Assembly (NCBI GenBank): GCA_026122225.1
Contig: JANEZZ010001905.1
Span: 2,792,001-2,856,000 of the forward strand
Direction of reading: 5' to 3'
Origin: Heloderma charlesbogerti
Lineage: Eukaryota; Chordata; Lepidosauria; Squamata; Helodermatidae
DNA: 64,000 bases
How positions within the stretch are numbered: position 1 is the stretch's first letter; each line of letters opens with the position of its first letter. The notes under the pieces were generated by a model. It did no database searches and was not told the origin of the DNA. It was given only the letters and a program-made list of their open reading frames with translations. Shown piece by piece: positions 44,356-55,079 of the stretch. The translations under genes were made by a program, and so were the position numbers.

Positions 44356-44588
44356 AACCCTGATCTTCAGGTCAAACCCTGAGATGAGGAAAGCCTAAAT
44401 CGACTGCTGCTGAACAGGGATGGCCCTAGACCAGGGGTGGTCAATATGGGGGGGAGCATGGGCTGCCTGCACCTCCGTGGCCTTTTTTGCAGCCCCCGCC
44501 ACCCCCAAAGTCACCACCACCATCACTGAATTGCTGCCAAATTTTGGCAGCATGGCAGGATCCAAAAAGCTGCATTTTCACTTTAAAA

Positions 44589-45206
44589 TAGGGCTGTGCA
44601 CAGATTCAGCCTGAATCCTGGAGCGGTCCAGTTCCAGAGTGAATTGGGAGTGGCCCGAAGCAGCCCAAAGTGGGTTGGATCACTCTGAAGCACTTTGGGC
44701 TGCTTCAGCCCAATCCAGACAGCCACCTGCCCAGCCGCACGAGCCCCCTCCTCCTTATGTGGACCCATGGGGAGTGCCTGCTGCAACCATCGCTGTCTTG
44801 GAGGGAGTTGCCATTTTGAAAGAAAATGGTGACTCTTCTTCTTCTGGTGAATAAATGGCGTGTAGAATGTGCCTGTAAAGATTCCATCTGCACATTATTA
44901 CAGGAGTAAATGGCCCATTTACGCTTGTAGCGTTGTGTAGATGGCCCGTTTATGGCTGCAATCTATGCACATTTACTTACCGGAAGAAGAAGAGTCACCA
45001 AAATGGTGATGGCTGTGGGCGCTCCCTAGCAGGGGGCTTGTGGGGCTGGATGTGGGGGGCACTTCAGCTGTCCAGATCTTACTTCAGATCTGGAGGCCAG
45101 AAAGGGTTGGACCAGATCAGCCCGAGGCAGGTTGGGACCAATCCAGAATCTCCAAATTGGCCTCTGGAGCCAGCTGGAGGGGGGGGGGGGTCCCTGCACA
45201 GCCCTA
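44589..45206. mobile_element. hAT-B copy 4
   Basis: It starts TAGGGCTGTGCACAGATTC and ends CCTGCACAGCCCTA. The flanks CTTTAAAA (44581-44588) and CCTTAAAA (45207-45214) match in 7 of 8. The interior includes mirrored 'catttacgcttgtagcg' type blocks around 44925 and GC-rich arms. No transposase is visible. Confidence 0.88.
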
Positions 45207-45479
45207 CCTTAAAACAAGGTGTGTGGGGAGCATGAATTTGTTTTAACATGGAATTGCCTCTCCAAGGCTTCTGGAAGTGTGATTTTGCATTAAAACAAGG
45301 TCCAGGCTTTGAAAACAAAGTGAAAATGCAGGCTGTTTTGCTACCACCAAACAATGCATCTTCTGCTCCCCCATTTGTTTAATTTGTGAATACTTTTTTT
45401 TCCCTTTGAAGCTCATTTCATGGCTTTGATGTACAATTTGCAAGCATGATTTATCTCGGTCACATAATACTTTCCTATT

Positions 45480-45804
45480 AGGAAAGGTGACAATGTTTGA
45501 GGCTTCTTAGCTTAGAAAGAAGGTGAGTAAGGTGGATGGGACGATGAGAGAGAGGTGTGCAAAATCATGCATGGTGTGGAGAAAGTGAATAGAGAGACGT
45601 TTTCCTTCCTCTCTCATAATACTAGAACCCATTGCAGCCATCTCATGAAGCTGAAGAGCGAGAGATTTCAGACAGTTCAAAGTGCTTCTTCACACATTGC
45701 ATAAACTAAGGAAATTTGCTACCACGAGCGATGGCCACCAACTTGGATGGCTTTAAAAGGAGATTAGACAAATTCATGGAGGAGAAGGCTAGCAATGGCT
45801 ACTT
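45480..45804 (+). mobile_element. CR1/L3-like LINE 3' region
   Basis: It reads 'tactagaacccattgcagcc', 'cttcttcacacattgcataa' and 'ggatggctttaaaaggagat', the typical end of a CR1/L3-like LINE C-terminus. A SINE tail follows directly. Confidence 0.6.
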
Positions 45805-45948
45805 CTCCCTGGTATCTCCAGCTAGGGCTAGGAAGGGATCCTGCCTGGAACCCCAGAGAGCCGCTGCCAGTCAGAGTCGACAGTACTGGGCTACATAGAC
45901 CGATGGTCCAGTTCAATATAAGGCAGCTTTCCGTGTTCCTGTGTTTTG
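45805..45948 (+). mobile_element. tRNA-SINE 3' portion
   Basis: It contains 'gagccgctgccagtcagagt', 'gaccgatggtccagttcaat' and 'ataaggcagctttccgtgtt', the 3' half of the SINE family at 44183. The head is missing. Confidence 0.65.
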
Positions 45949-46574
45949 TCATGATGGCTATTCATTATGCCCCGAGTATCCGTGTGTCTCAGAATGCTGG
46001 GGAACATGAGCAGGACAATGCTCTACACTCATGTCTTCCTTGTTGTGTGGCTTGGAATTGACAGCCCATGCTGGGAGCCTGGCTCACCTTGCCACTGAAT
46101 AGAGATCTGATTCTGACAGGAGGTCACTGTGCATCTTATTCTGTCCCTGGACCGCCATGACATCTAGGATAACTCCCTCCACATTGTGATACCTTTGCAG
46201 TGCCAGTAGCACTCTGAATTTCCCTGCTGCTGGTCCACAGCACTAGTTGATGATGGTGGGAATGGGGAAGCATGGAACAGCCTAATGTCTTCATGAAATG
46301 AGGCACATTCTACTAGACAAAGTGAGAGGAGCTCAATGTGACAGGGCAGGGGCCATCCTTTTCCTAGAGAGTCTACTTTGGTCGTGCAAGTCACCCTAAT
46401 CAGCATAATTAGTTGCATTCACAACAGTGGATTTGTCATTGTTGAGGTAAACACAGCAGGCCATCAATGGCTCATTAGAAGAACTGTTCACTTCCGTGCC
46501 ATTTGCAGAATGCAGTTCTTAACAGACATGAAAGCTGTTTAGTTACGTAGATGTGTGACAAATCCATTCCTTGC
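45949..46574. other. Unassigned sequence
   Basis: I recognise no repeat or gene in this interval. Confidence 0.25.
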
Positions 46575-46682
46575 ATGCCACCCTTCCCCGACCTGATGCC
46601 CTCCAGATATGGCCAAGCTGTCTGGGAATGATGGGAGTTGCAGTCCAACACATCCGGAGTATCAGCCTGAGGCAGGGTGTTG
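46575..46682. mobile_element. MITE-like family H fragment
   Basis: It contains 'gatgccctccagatatggcc' and 'gatgggagttgcagtccaac', one arm of the family H palindrome. Confidence 0.5.
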
Positions 46683-47054
46683 TAGGATCCCTGGACAGAT
46701 AACACATTTGGCTTCCGAGCCTGGGGAGCAGATCCTAAAGGACCATATTAGGGAGCCAAAGGGTGTTATCCCCAGAGCCTCAGACTATTAGAGAGGAGAA
46801 GGTTTTGCATCCTCATATTCCCTGTGGTGCTACAGTATGAACACAGAAGTTTCCATCACTGAAAAGTATGCAGAGCTGTTTTTTGTTTTGTTTTTCTGCA
46901 ACAGCCAGGGTTTTGAGGAACTATTGGGTGCATTTTTCTGGGGTCCAGAGCCTTCCATTATTCTGAATTCCGTCCTCTGAGTATTTCATTAAAATGAAAT
47001 GAATTCTGTCCCACATGCTACAGAGGCTACGTGGAAGCCAGGCCATTTCAAGCA

Positions 47055-47265
47055 GGGATAGGGAAAGGGTTGTTGATGTTTTCCTGTTGAGGGCCACATT
47101 CCCTCTGGGGTCATCTGTCGGGGGCCACATGCCAGCTGCAGACAGGGCCTAAGCCATTGGTGGGTGGGGCCAGGGCTAAAAGTGGGTGCAGCTTTTTTCT
47201 CCCCCTTTCTGACACTCCCTTTTCTCTTTCCCTCTGTCCTTCCCTCTCTCTCTCCCTTTCCCCAC
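47055..47265. mobile_element. hAT-K-like remnant
   Basis: The run 'gcagggatagggaaaggg', 'gagggccacattccctctgg' and 'gggggccacatgccagctgc' is typical of Charlie-like hAT elements in amniotes. The right end was not found. Confidence 0.4.
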
Positions 47266-47712
47266 TCAGCAGGCTACTGGGAGAGAAACAGGGGTTTGGA
47301 CTGCTCACTTCCAGAGGGCTTTTGAAATTAGTCCAAGAGCTGCAGGTTAATGCCCACCCTGGATATATAACTTCCTCATGGAACTGAAACAACATTTTGA
47401 AACTGAGTTTTTGAATAAGATATTCCAACTTTTGTATTCAAGATGTGGATTGTTCATTTAAAATGTGACCTCAGAATATGGAATGTAAGAGTCATCAATT
47501 GGTTGACATTTTTTTTTCTTAACTTGGATTCTGCCAGGCAGCGCATATATCATGAGGGACATGAAGGCCTTGCACCACAGAAGTATGATGTTCCCTCTGG
47601 GTTGTTTGTTTTATAAGCAAACTGAGCGTACCCAGTTCCTCTCAGAAAAACTGTTCCAGTTGTCCCTGAGGAACACTCCTTGACTAGAGATACCAGCTAC
47701 TAGCTGGAAATT
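47266..47712. other. Unassigned sequence
   Basis: A CT-rich patch (47190-47270) overlaps the left edge. No gene is seen. Confidence 0.25.
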
Positions 47713-47845
47713 AGCTATCCAAGGTGCTCCACACCTTGGAGAGCTCCTTTAGAGTTCTGAGTGGCTCTGATGGAAACCTGGAGTGGATTCACTGCCCCAC
47801 TGACATAGGGACCACCAGCCTCCCCTAAGAGATACTTTAGGCTTC
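47713..47845. repeat. Dispersed repeat family F, copy 2
   Basis: 'gctatccaaggtgctcc' meets 'ccttggagagctccttt' as the start of an inverted repeat. Then come 'gatggaaacctggagtggat' and 'gaccaccagcctcc', as in the 23.7-kb copy. Confidence 0.5.
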
Positions 47846-48188
47846 CATAAACTGCTGGTGTTTGGAACTGGTGCCTCCCCCCGCCTTGCTTTTTTGGTCA
47901 CATATATAATGCCACAATGCTGCCCATTATCAAAGTCAGTGTTCCAAAAGTAGTTGTCAAATACCAACCACCACTGCAGGACAACAGTCAAGTAACAGTT
48001 ACTGAAAGGAAACACCATATTTCCAATATTAAAATGAAATATCAAATATTTTAGGTACTGAACACTTATGTTAAATGGTGAATATTCATGGATGACTCAA
48101 CATCAAAATTCACAAGGGAAAAAAGGAAAGCAGCCATGCTGACCATAAGAAAAATGGCAAAATCCATATTAACCTAACACCTTTATTA
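47846..48188. other. Unassigned sequence
   Basis: AT-rich, with no gene. It ends with the target duplication (48181-48188) of the following hAT-B element. Confidence 0.25.
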
Positions 48189-48918
48189 TAGGGCTGTGCA
48201 CCACCTCATTACGAAGTCCGAATAACGAGGCAAAGCGGGCTGTTTCAGAGCAAAAGCCTCGTGATATGAGGCAGTTCAGAGCACTACCGAGGCGACCCAG
48301 GGTGAAGCACCCTCTCCACCCCCAAGCGCCTCCTCCGCCTTGTATATTCGGAGCTCTACCGGAGCATGCGGGAAAGTGGGGGGAAGTGGGAAGGCGAGCG
48401 CAGGAGGAGGAGGGAGTTTGCTTTGGCAGGAAACCCTCAGCCAGAACCAACACTAGCAATCTCCAGTCAGAGAGAGCCTTGCAGGAAGGGGGTACATACT
48501 TTGGCGAAGGGCTGCTTTCGGTCATTGCGTTAGCTGTGTCTTTGGGCGAGCGGGCTGGTGCGGGTAGATGATCGTTTGTGAGTGTGTGTACATGTGCATT
48601 CCTAGGAGATGTTCCTTCAATTTATTCAATTTTGATCACCATTAGGCTTTCCTCAGAATTCAAATTAAAAGGAAACAGCTTGGTTGTACTGGGAGCATTC
48701 CTTTCTCTCGCTCCTTGATCATCCGTCCCCATTGGGACGGAGTCTTCTGCAGTACCTCTTCCAGCCACTTTCTCCTATATCTTTGATCCTCCAACTTGTT
48801 TGTTATTTGTATTTGATTAGATACATCTCTCCTTTCCATATTTTTTCAAACTAACATAGCTTTTCCTTGCAAGTTACTGCCATGCTCCCCCTTCCTCACC
48901 ATTCCTGTGTTTGTTTTA

Positions 48919-49716
48919 TAGGGATGTATGAAAGTGACTTACCTTTAACGAAATTTGATTCGAGGTGGGGGGGAGGCGCTCCGTCCCTCCCCCCAAAATT
49001 CTGGCCGGGGGGGAGGCGCTCTGTCCCTCCCCCCCCGAATCCTGGCTGGCTGGGTGCGCAAATGGCGGCGGCTGTAGCCGCCGCCGTTTGCGTCCCTGCA
49101 GTCAGCTGTGATAGGCTACGTAAATGTTTGTGTAGCCTATCACAGCTGATTTAAAAGAAAAAAACACACGTACGTAAATGGCGGCACCCATGGGAGCCGC
49201 CGTTTGCGTTCCTTATTTTGACATGCCTTAGTCTACGTAAACATTTACGTAGACTATGGCGAAAATAAGGGGAACGCAAATAGCGTAGCGTCTACACTAT
49301 TTGCGTTCCCCTTATTTTCGCCGTCTTAGTTTACGTAAATGTTTACGTAGACTAAGACGTGTCAAAATAAGGAACGCAAATGGCGGCGCCCATGGGCGCC
49401 ACCATTTGCGTACGTGCGTTTTGTTTTTTTTCCTTTAAATCAGCCGTGATAGGCTACGTAAACATTTACATAGCCTATCACGGTATTTTTTAAAAATCTA
49501 GCTGTGATAGGCTACGTAAATCTTTACGTAGCCTATCACATTTGTGGGGGGGGGGTACTGGAAATGGCGCCGCCGCCGCCAGGAGGATTCGCCCAAGGTA
49601 AGTCCCGTCCCAGGGGGAGCGGGGGGGGCAGACCGTTTCGCCACCAATTTCGGGGGGCCGAATGCGCTGGCATTCGGCCTCCCCAAGATTCGTGGCGAAA
49701 TTCTCTGACATCCCTA
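48919..49716. mobile_element. hAT-A copy 6 (nested in hAT-B)
   Basis: It starts TAGGGATGTATGAAAGTGAC and ends TCTCTGACATCCCTA. The flanks TTGTTTTA and TTTGTTTA agree with a one-base slip. The core palindrome is at about 49100-49485, centred near 49290, with four or five ACGTAAA-type hairpins; one more hairpin at 49500-49540 follows. Outward donor-like motifs are at 48937-48944 (minus) and 49596-49603 (plus). Confidence 0.9.
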
Positions 49717-49873
49717 TTTGTTTATCTCGATTTTGGACTCTAGAAAAGGCTGCATTTGTTGTGTAACATCAAGCCTTACTTCTGCTTTCTCCGTTCTGTT
49801 TTCTTGTCATTTTTGTCAGTCAACTGTTAGATTGTCTCTGTTAGATTTTTACAAACCCAGAGTAAAAATGGGT

Positions 49874-50767
49874 TTCTGCAGAGCCACCGGCTGGCTCCGC
49901 CAGCAGCCGGACATCCGGCCGCTGGCTAGCAGGGACGCAAATGGCAGCGGCCATAGCCACCGCCATTTGTGTCCCTGTAGTCAGCCGTGATAGGCTACGT
50001 AAATCTTTACGTAGCCTATCACGTCTGACTTTAAAAACAAAATGCGCATACGCAAATGGCGGCAGCTATTGCCGCTGCCATTTGCATTCCTTATTTTGGC
50101 CTGTCTTAATCTACGTAAATATTTACGTAGACTAAGACGGTGAAAATAAGGGGAACACAAATAGTGTAGACGCTACGCTATTTGCGTTCCCCTTATTTTT
50201 GCTGTAGTCTATGTAAATGTTTACGTAGACTAAGGCATGTCAAAATAAGGAACGCAAACGGCGGCTCCCATGGGTGCCGCCATTTGCGTATGCGTGTTTT
50301 TTTCTTTTAAATCAGCTGTGATAGGCTACGCAAACATTTACGTAGCCTATCACGGCTGACTGCAGGGACGCAAACAGCGGTCCAAAATAAGGAACGCAAA
50401 TGGCGGCGGCCATAGCCGCTGCCATTTGCGTACACACGTTTGTATGTTTTTTAAAGTCAAATGTGATTGGCTGCATAAAGATTTACATAGCCTATCACGT
50501 CGTTTTTTATTTGTTTGTTTTAAACCTAGCCATGATAGGCTACGTAAAACTTTACGTAGCCTATCACGTCTTTTTTTTTTTTTCAAGACTGGAAATGGTG
50601 GCAGTGGCAGCTGGAGCCGCCGCCACCTGGAAGATCCGCCCCAGGTAAGTCTCGTCCCAGGGGGGATCCGGAGGGGGGGCAGGCCGGTCCGCCATGGAGT
50701 TCGGAGGGCTGAATGCACTGGCATTCGGCCTCACTGAGATCCGTGGCAGAATTCTCTGCCATCCCTA
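49874..50767. mobile_element. hAT-A copy 7 (left terminus missing)
   Basis: It begins inside the family at 'gcagagccaccggctggctc' and ends TCTCTGCCATCCCTA. A large palindrome at about 49967-50375 is centred near 50171, and then two extra hairpins lie near 50485 and 50549. An outward AGGTAAGT is at 50643-50650. No TAGGGATGT start or target duplication was found. Confidence 0.8.
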
Positions 50768-50796
50768 TCTTTGGGGTGTCGGCAGGGGCAGAGGTG

Positions 50797-51430
50797 GGGA
50801 GAAGTTACAGCCCTTTGCTTTGGGAGTTTTCCTGGAAAAAAATCAGATTTCACCTGCGCCCTGCACACAAGCCAGTGGGCCAAAGTGCCTGGAATCTGGC
50901 AAGTGGGATGCCCTTGAGGGGAGCTGGGAGGGGCCCAGGTTTCATACACATCAGTGGAAACAGGGAGAAGTTACGGCTCTTTGCTTTCTGAGTTTCTTTG
51001 GAAAACCTCATATTTCACCAGCACCTTGCACAAAAGCCAGTGGGCCATAGTGCCTGAACTCTGGTGGGTGGGATGCGTGCCCTCAAGGGCGGCTGGGAGG
51101 GTCCCAGGTGTCACACACATGCAGGGAAACAGGGAGAACCTATGGCTCTTGGCTTTGGGAGCTTTCCTGGAAAAACTCAGATTTTACCTGCACCTAGCAC
51201 ACAAGCTGATGGGCCAAACTGCCTGGGCTTTGGGGGTAGCAATGCCCTCGAGGGGGGCTGGGAGAGGTCAAGGTGTTGTGTGCATGAGTGGAATCAGGGA
51301 GAAGTTACAGTTCTTTGCTTGGAGAGTTTCTTTGGAAAACTTCAAATTTCAACTGCACCTAGCACAACAGCCACTGGACCAAACCGTCTGAACTTTTGCA
51401 GGTGGCTTCCACTCTAGGGGGGTGGAGAGC
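50797..51430. repeat. Tandem repeat, about 167 bp x 4
   Basis: Units start at about 50797, 50963, 51132 and 51297 (spacing 166, 169 and 165). Each has 'gggagaagttacggctcttt'-like text, then 'ggaaaactcatatttcacc', 'cttgcacaaaagccagtggg' and 'tgcctgaactctggtggg'. The units are diverged by substitutions. The frames through it are chance frames. Confidence 0.88.
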
Positions 51431-51689
51431 TCTCCAAATTTCATGCCTGTAGCCTAAAAACTGGAAAAGGTATGACCATCTGTATTTTCCCATGCAAGTC
51501 AATGGGAAAGCGCCCAAACCGCACGATCTGGATATCTGAATCTTGCTTCGGATTCAGATCCGTGTCGGATAGGAAGGGGTCTGAATCTGTGAAAGGTGGA
51601 TCAGGGTCACTTCAGATGATCCAAAGCGGCATCCGAAGTGGATCAGGGGGTCCATGCACAGCACTACTTTATTACGCCAACCAAAAGAT

Positions 51690-53494
51690 GTACATTCATC
51701 AGGCTACAGAATCGGACTCCAAGAGTGCTTCTCAATGGGACCTTCTCCAACTGGGGAGAGGTAAGGAGCGGGGTACCACAGGGCTCAGTCCTGGGCCCAG
51801 TGCTCTTCAACATTTGTATTAATGGCTTGGAGGAGGAGGTGCAGGGAATGCTGATCAAATGTGCAGATGACACCAAATTGGGCGGGATAGCTAATACCCT
51901 GGAAGACAGAACAAAATTCAAAGTGATCTGGATAGACTGGAGCGCTGGGCAGAAAACAACAGGATGACATTTAATAGGGATCAATGCCAAGTTCTGCACC
52001 TAGGAAAAGGAAACCAAATGCGCAGTTCCAAGATGGGGGATACGTGGCTCAACAACGCGACAAGTGAGAAGGATCTTGGAATTGCTGTCGATCACAAGCT
52101 GAATATGAGGCAACAATGTGATGTGGCTGCAAAAAAAGGCAATTTTGGGCTACATTAATAGAAGCATAGCTTCCAAATCCCGGGAAGTACTAGTTCCCCT
52201 CTACTTAGCACTGGTTTAGGGATGTACGAAAGTCACTTACCTTTTACGAAAGTTGATTCGCAGTGGGGGGGAGGCGCTCCATCCCTCCCCCCGAAATTCT
52301 GGCCGGGGGGGAGGCGTCCCGTCCCTCCCCCCCGAAATTCTGGCTGGGGGGGAGGCGCCCCGTCCCTCCCGCCGCGAGTCTTGTCCTGCTGGGACTGCAA
52401 ATGGCGGCAGCCATAGCCGCCGCCGTTTGCATCCCTGCAGTCAGCTGTGATAGGCTACGTAAATGTTTGCGTAGCCTATCACGGCTGAGTTAAAAAAAAA
52501 AAAAACCACGCGTATGCAAATAGACGCTACGCTATTTGCGTTCCCCTTATTTTCGCCATAGTTTACGAAAATGTTTACGTAGACTAGACGTGCCAAAATA
52601 AGGAACGCAAATGGCAGCCCCATGGGCGCTGCCATTTCCGTATGCACGGTTTTTGTTTTTGTTTTTAACTCAGCTGTGATAGGCTACGTAAACATTTACG
52701 TAGCCTATCACAGTATTTTTTAAAAATCTAGCCGTGATAGGCTACGTAAATCTTTACATAGCCTATCACATTTTTGTTTTTTTTTTAACCTGGAAATGGC
52801 GGTGGCAGCAGCCGGTCGGAAGACCGGCTGCCGCTGCCGCCGCCGCCGAACCACCGCCAGAGCCGCCACCGCCAGGGAGATTCGCCCAAGGTAAGTCCCG
52901 TCTGGGGGGGGGGGCGAATCATTTTGGCCTCCCTGAGCATTCGTGGCAAAATTCTCTGACATCCCTACACTGGTTAGACCTCATCTGGAGTACTGTGTCC
53001 AGTTCTGGGCACCACACTTTAAGAAGGATGCAGACAAACTGGAGAGGGTTCAGAGGAGGAACAAAGATGATCAGGAAACTGGAAACAAAGCCCTATGAAG
53101 AGAGACTGAAAGAACTGGGCATGTTTAGCCTTGAGAAGAGAAGAGTGAGGGGAGATAGGATAGCGCTCTTCAAGTACTTGAAAGGTTGTCACAGACAGGA
53201 AGGCCAGGATCTCTTCTCCATCATCCCAGAGTGCAGGACACGGAACAATGGGCTCAAGTTCCAGGAAGCCAGATTCCGGCTGAACATCAGGAAAAACTTC
53301 CTTACTGTTAGAGCAATATGACAATGGAACCAATGACCTAGGGAGGTGGTGGGCTCTCCCACACTGGAGGCATTCAAGATGAGGCTGGGCAGCCACCTGC
53401 CAGGGATGCTCTGACTTGGATTCCTGCATTGAGCAGGGGGTTGGACTCGATGGCCTTGTAGGCCCCTTCCAACCCTACTATTCTATGATTCTAA
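51690..53494 (+). mobile_element. CR1 LINE (RT to 3' terminus) with hAT-A inserted
   Basis: The + strand reads GVPQGSVLGPVLFNICINGL and then CADDTKLGG (Cys in place of Phe before ADD), NRDQCQVLHLGKGNQM and WLNNATSEKDLGIAVDHKLN. After the hAT-A the C-terminus continues ([20 protein letters not shown]), and the element ends with 'caaccctactattctatgat' plus 'tctaa'. Frameshifts split the frames. It is one of the better preserved CR1 3' halves here. Confidence 0.9.
52217..52967. mobile_element. hAT-A copy 8 (nested in CR1)
   Basis: It starts TAGGGATGTACGAAAGTCAC and ends TCTCTGACATCCCTA. A perfect duplication CACTGGTT is at 52209-52216 and 52968-52975. The left arm of the big palindrome is mostly deleted: the sequence jumps from 'cacgcgtatgcaaatag' to the centre. 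The right arm and two flanking GGCTACGTAAA hairpins remain. Outward donor-like motifs lie near 52235 (minus) and at 52889-52896 (plus). Confidence 0.94.
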
Positions 53495-55079
53495 GCCACC
53501 ATCCAACCCTGAATTCTTTCTCAAATTCTGGAAGGAGCCAATACAGATACTGACAACCAAGAAAGCTACACAAAAAACCCAGAGTCATATGGTACAGCTT
53601 TAGCTGGACTGTACCACTTCAGACTTCAGGTCACAATGCATAGTGATGTGTGAGAGCAATCCAAGGCCTGGTCCAGAGGAGGCTCACAGAGGAACTTGTG
53701 ACAAACACAGACAAGGAGTTAGTACCATCTCACATGGCACAATCATTTGCCACAGTGATCTCCCACAAATCCAGCACAAAAGGGTGTGATCAGCACTGGA
53801 AAGCGCTTTCTCGCCAGCTCAGCCCATTCATTAAGCCTCCACCTTCACTATCTCCTTTCAAGCACCCACTTTCTGACAATGATGCCAATTTTAAAAAAGC
53901 TAGTCAGCCCCTCTCAGCACCTGAAACCCAGCAAACAGACACATAAACTCAACACTGGGTGAATGCAAGTTAATGCAACCCATCCATCACCACTCCTACA
54001 GCACTAACTCTGGATCCATTCCTGATAATAGCAACAAAAAACACCATCAGATATAGAAATGGAGATGATTTATACCCAAGGATCATTTTCTGTTTGGTAG
54101 AGGAGCGGGGGAAGAGACAGAAAAGAGAAAGAGGTTTTAATTTTCCTGCCATAGTCTTACAAACTACAGAAAAGACTCAAGAATAAGGCCATTGAATACT
54201 TTGGATATAATCATCATTTTTTTGTTGATTCCAGTAAAGGGGGGAATTAAATGTGCTGCGGGGGAGGGTTCCTTGCACTTGAAAAAGATTTGCTCTTTCT
54301 TCCTATGAGATGAGAGGCCCAGATGAGAGGTGGATTGCTGGGAAGCATTGACTGCTTCTGGTGATGGTCTCTGTTATGTCTTCATTTGCGGCTTTTATGA
54401 AAGAAGGCATCAACATCTGCTTCACAAAATGGAATCCTCAGAGCCTGGCACAACTAGAGACAGGGGGTTGATTCAGGAGGGCTTGTGCTGGGAACCAAGG
54501 GGACTAATATTTCTTCTCGGAGTAAGATGCCAGCGGTCTCGAGCAAGAGACTTCAGCAACACAATCCGGGCACCTTTGCCTCTGCACCACCATAGCAGCC
54601 TGAGAAAACAGATCCTGGCCATGCGGGTGGCCCAAGGATGGTACTGCAGCTACCAACTCAGCAAGAATCAGGTGATGCAAGGGGCCAATGGGATTCCAGC
54701 TGATTCTATAAAAAGGCAGACTCTGGCCTGACTCATCAGTCTGAGTAACTTTTCACTTCTGGAAGCGAACCAGCTTGCAAGGCAAGGCCCCAGGGGTCAC
54801 ATCCACACTGGCTGCCATTGGTTCAACTGCTCTGATGTCACAGTAGGCCATGCCAGCCTGAAGCCAGGTAGCTTCAGGGCAATGAAGAAACCTTTGATTC
54901 TGAATGCCCAGGTCCTTGGGAAAGCTGGGAGAAAATTAACAGCACCATGTGAATGTGTTGGCATGATAAACTTTTGATTGACAACTCAAGGCTATAGATT
55001 GGAAGAGTGTGGATGGGGTTTTTCACCAGAATATGCACTGTGCAGAATTTGTTCAAAGGTCTGTTGAGTTAAGAACATA
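53495..55079. other. Unassigned sequence
   Basis: I matched no repeat. An open frame at 54330-54731 (+, 133 codons) and shorter ones lack domains. A promoter-like patch is described at 54685-54715. Confidence 0.3.
54685..54715 (+). promoter_or_regulatory. TATA-box-like motif with CCAAT upstream
   Basis: CCAAT at 54685-54689 is followed by TATAAAAAG at 54707-54715, and a 'gcagactctggcctgactca' stretch lies downstream. The spacing is shorter than in most host promoters, and the pattern could also be the U3/R part of an LTR. No transcript evidence is available. Confidence 0.25.

Larger units (their letters stand above)
48189..51666. mobile_element. hAT-B copy 5, 3.5 kb, with nested elements
   Basis: It starts TAGGGCTGTGCACCACCTC and ends CCATGCACAGCACTA. 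A perfect 8-bp duplication CTTTATTA at 48181-48188 and 51667-51674 proves a single insertion of the whole unit. Inside are a hAT-A with its own duplication (48919-49716), a partial hAT-A (49874-50767) and a tandem repeat of about 167 bp (50797-51430). Without the hAT-A pieces it is about 1.8 kb, much longer than the other hAT-B copies. I see no transposase in the remaining interior. Confidence 0.85.

Noticed and set aside
50954..51417. Frames of 145 and 117 codons with internal repeats
   Set aside because: They are produced by the 167-bp tandem repeat; the period is not a multiple of three throughout, and the frames are not maintained.
48919..52967. CRISPR-like array of palindromic repeats
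   Set aside because: Repeats are inside eukaryotic transposons, with no uniform spacers, and the genome is clearly vertebrate.
53650..53946. 98-codon plus frame
   Set aside because: It has no domain, no repeat support and no splice context; it is probably a chance frame.
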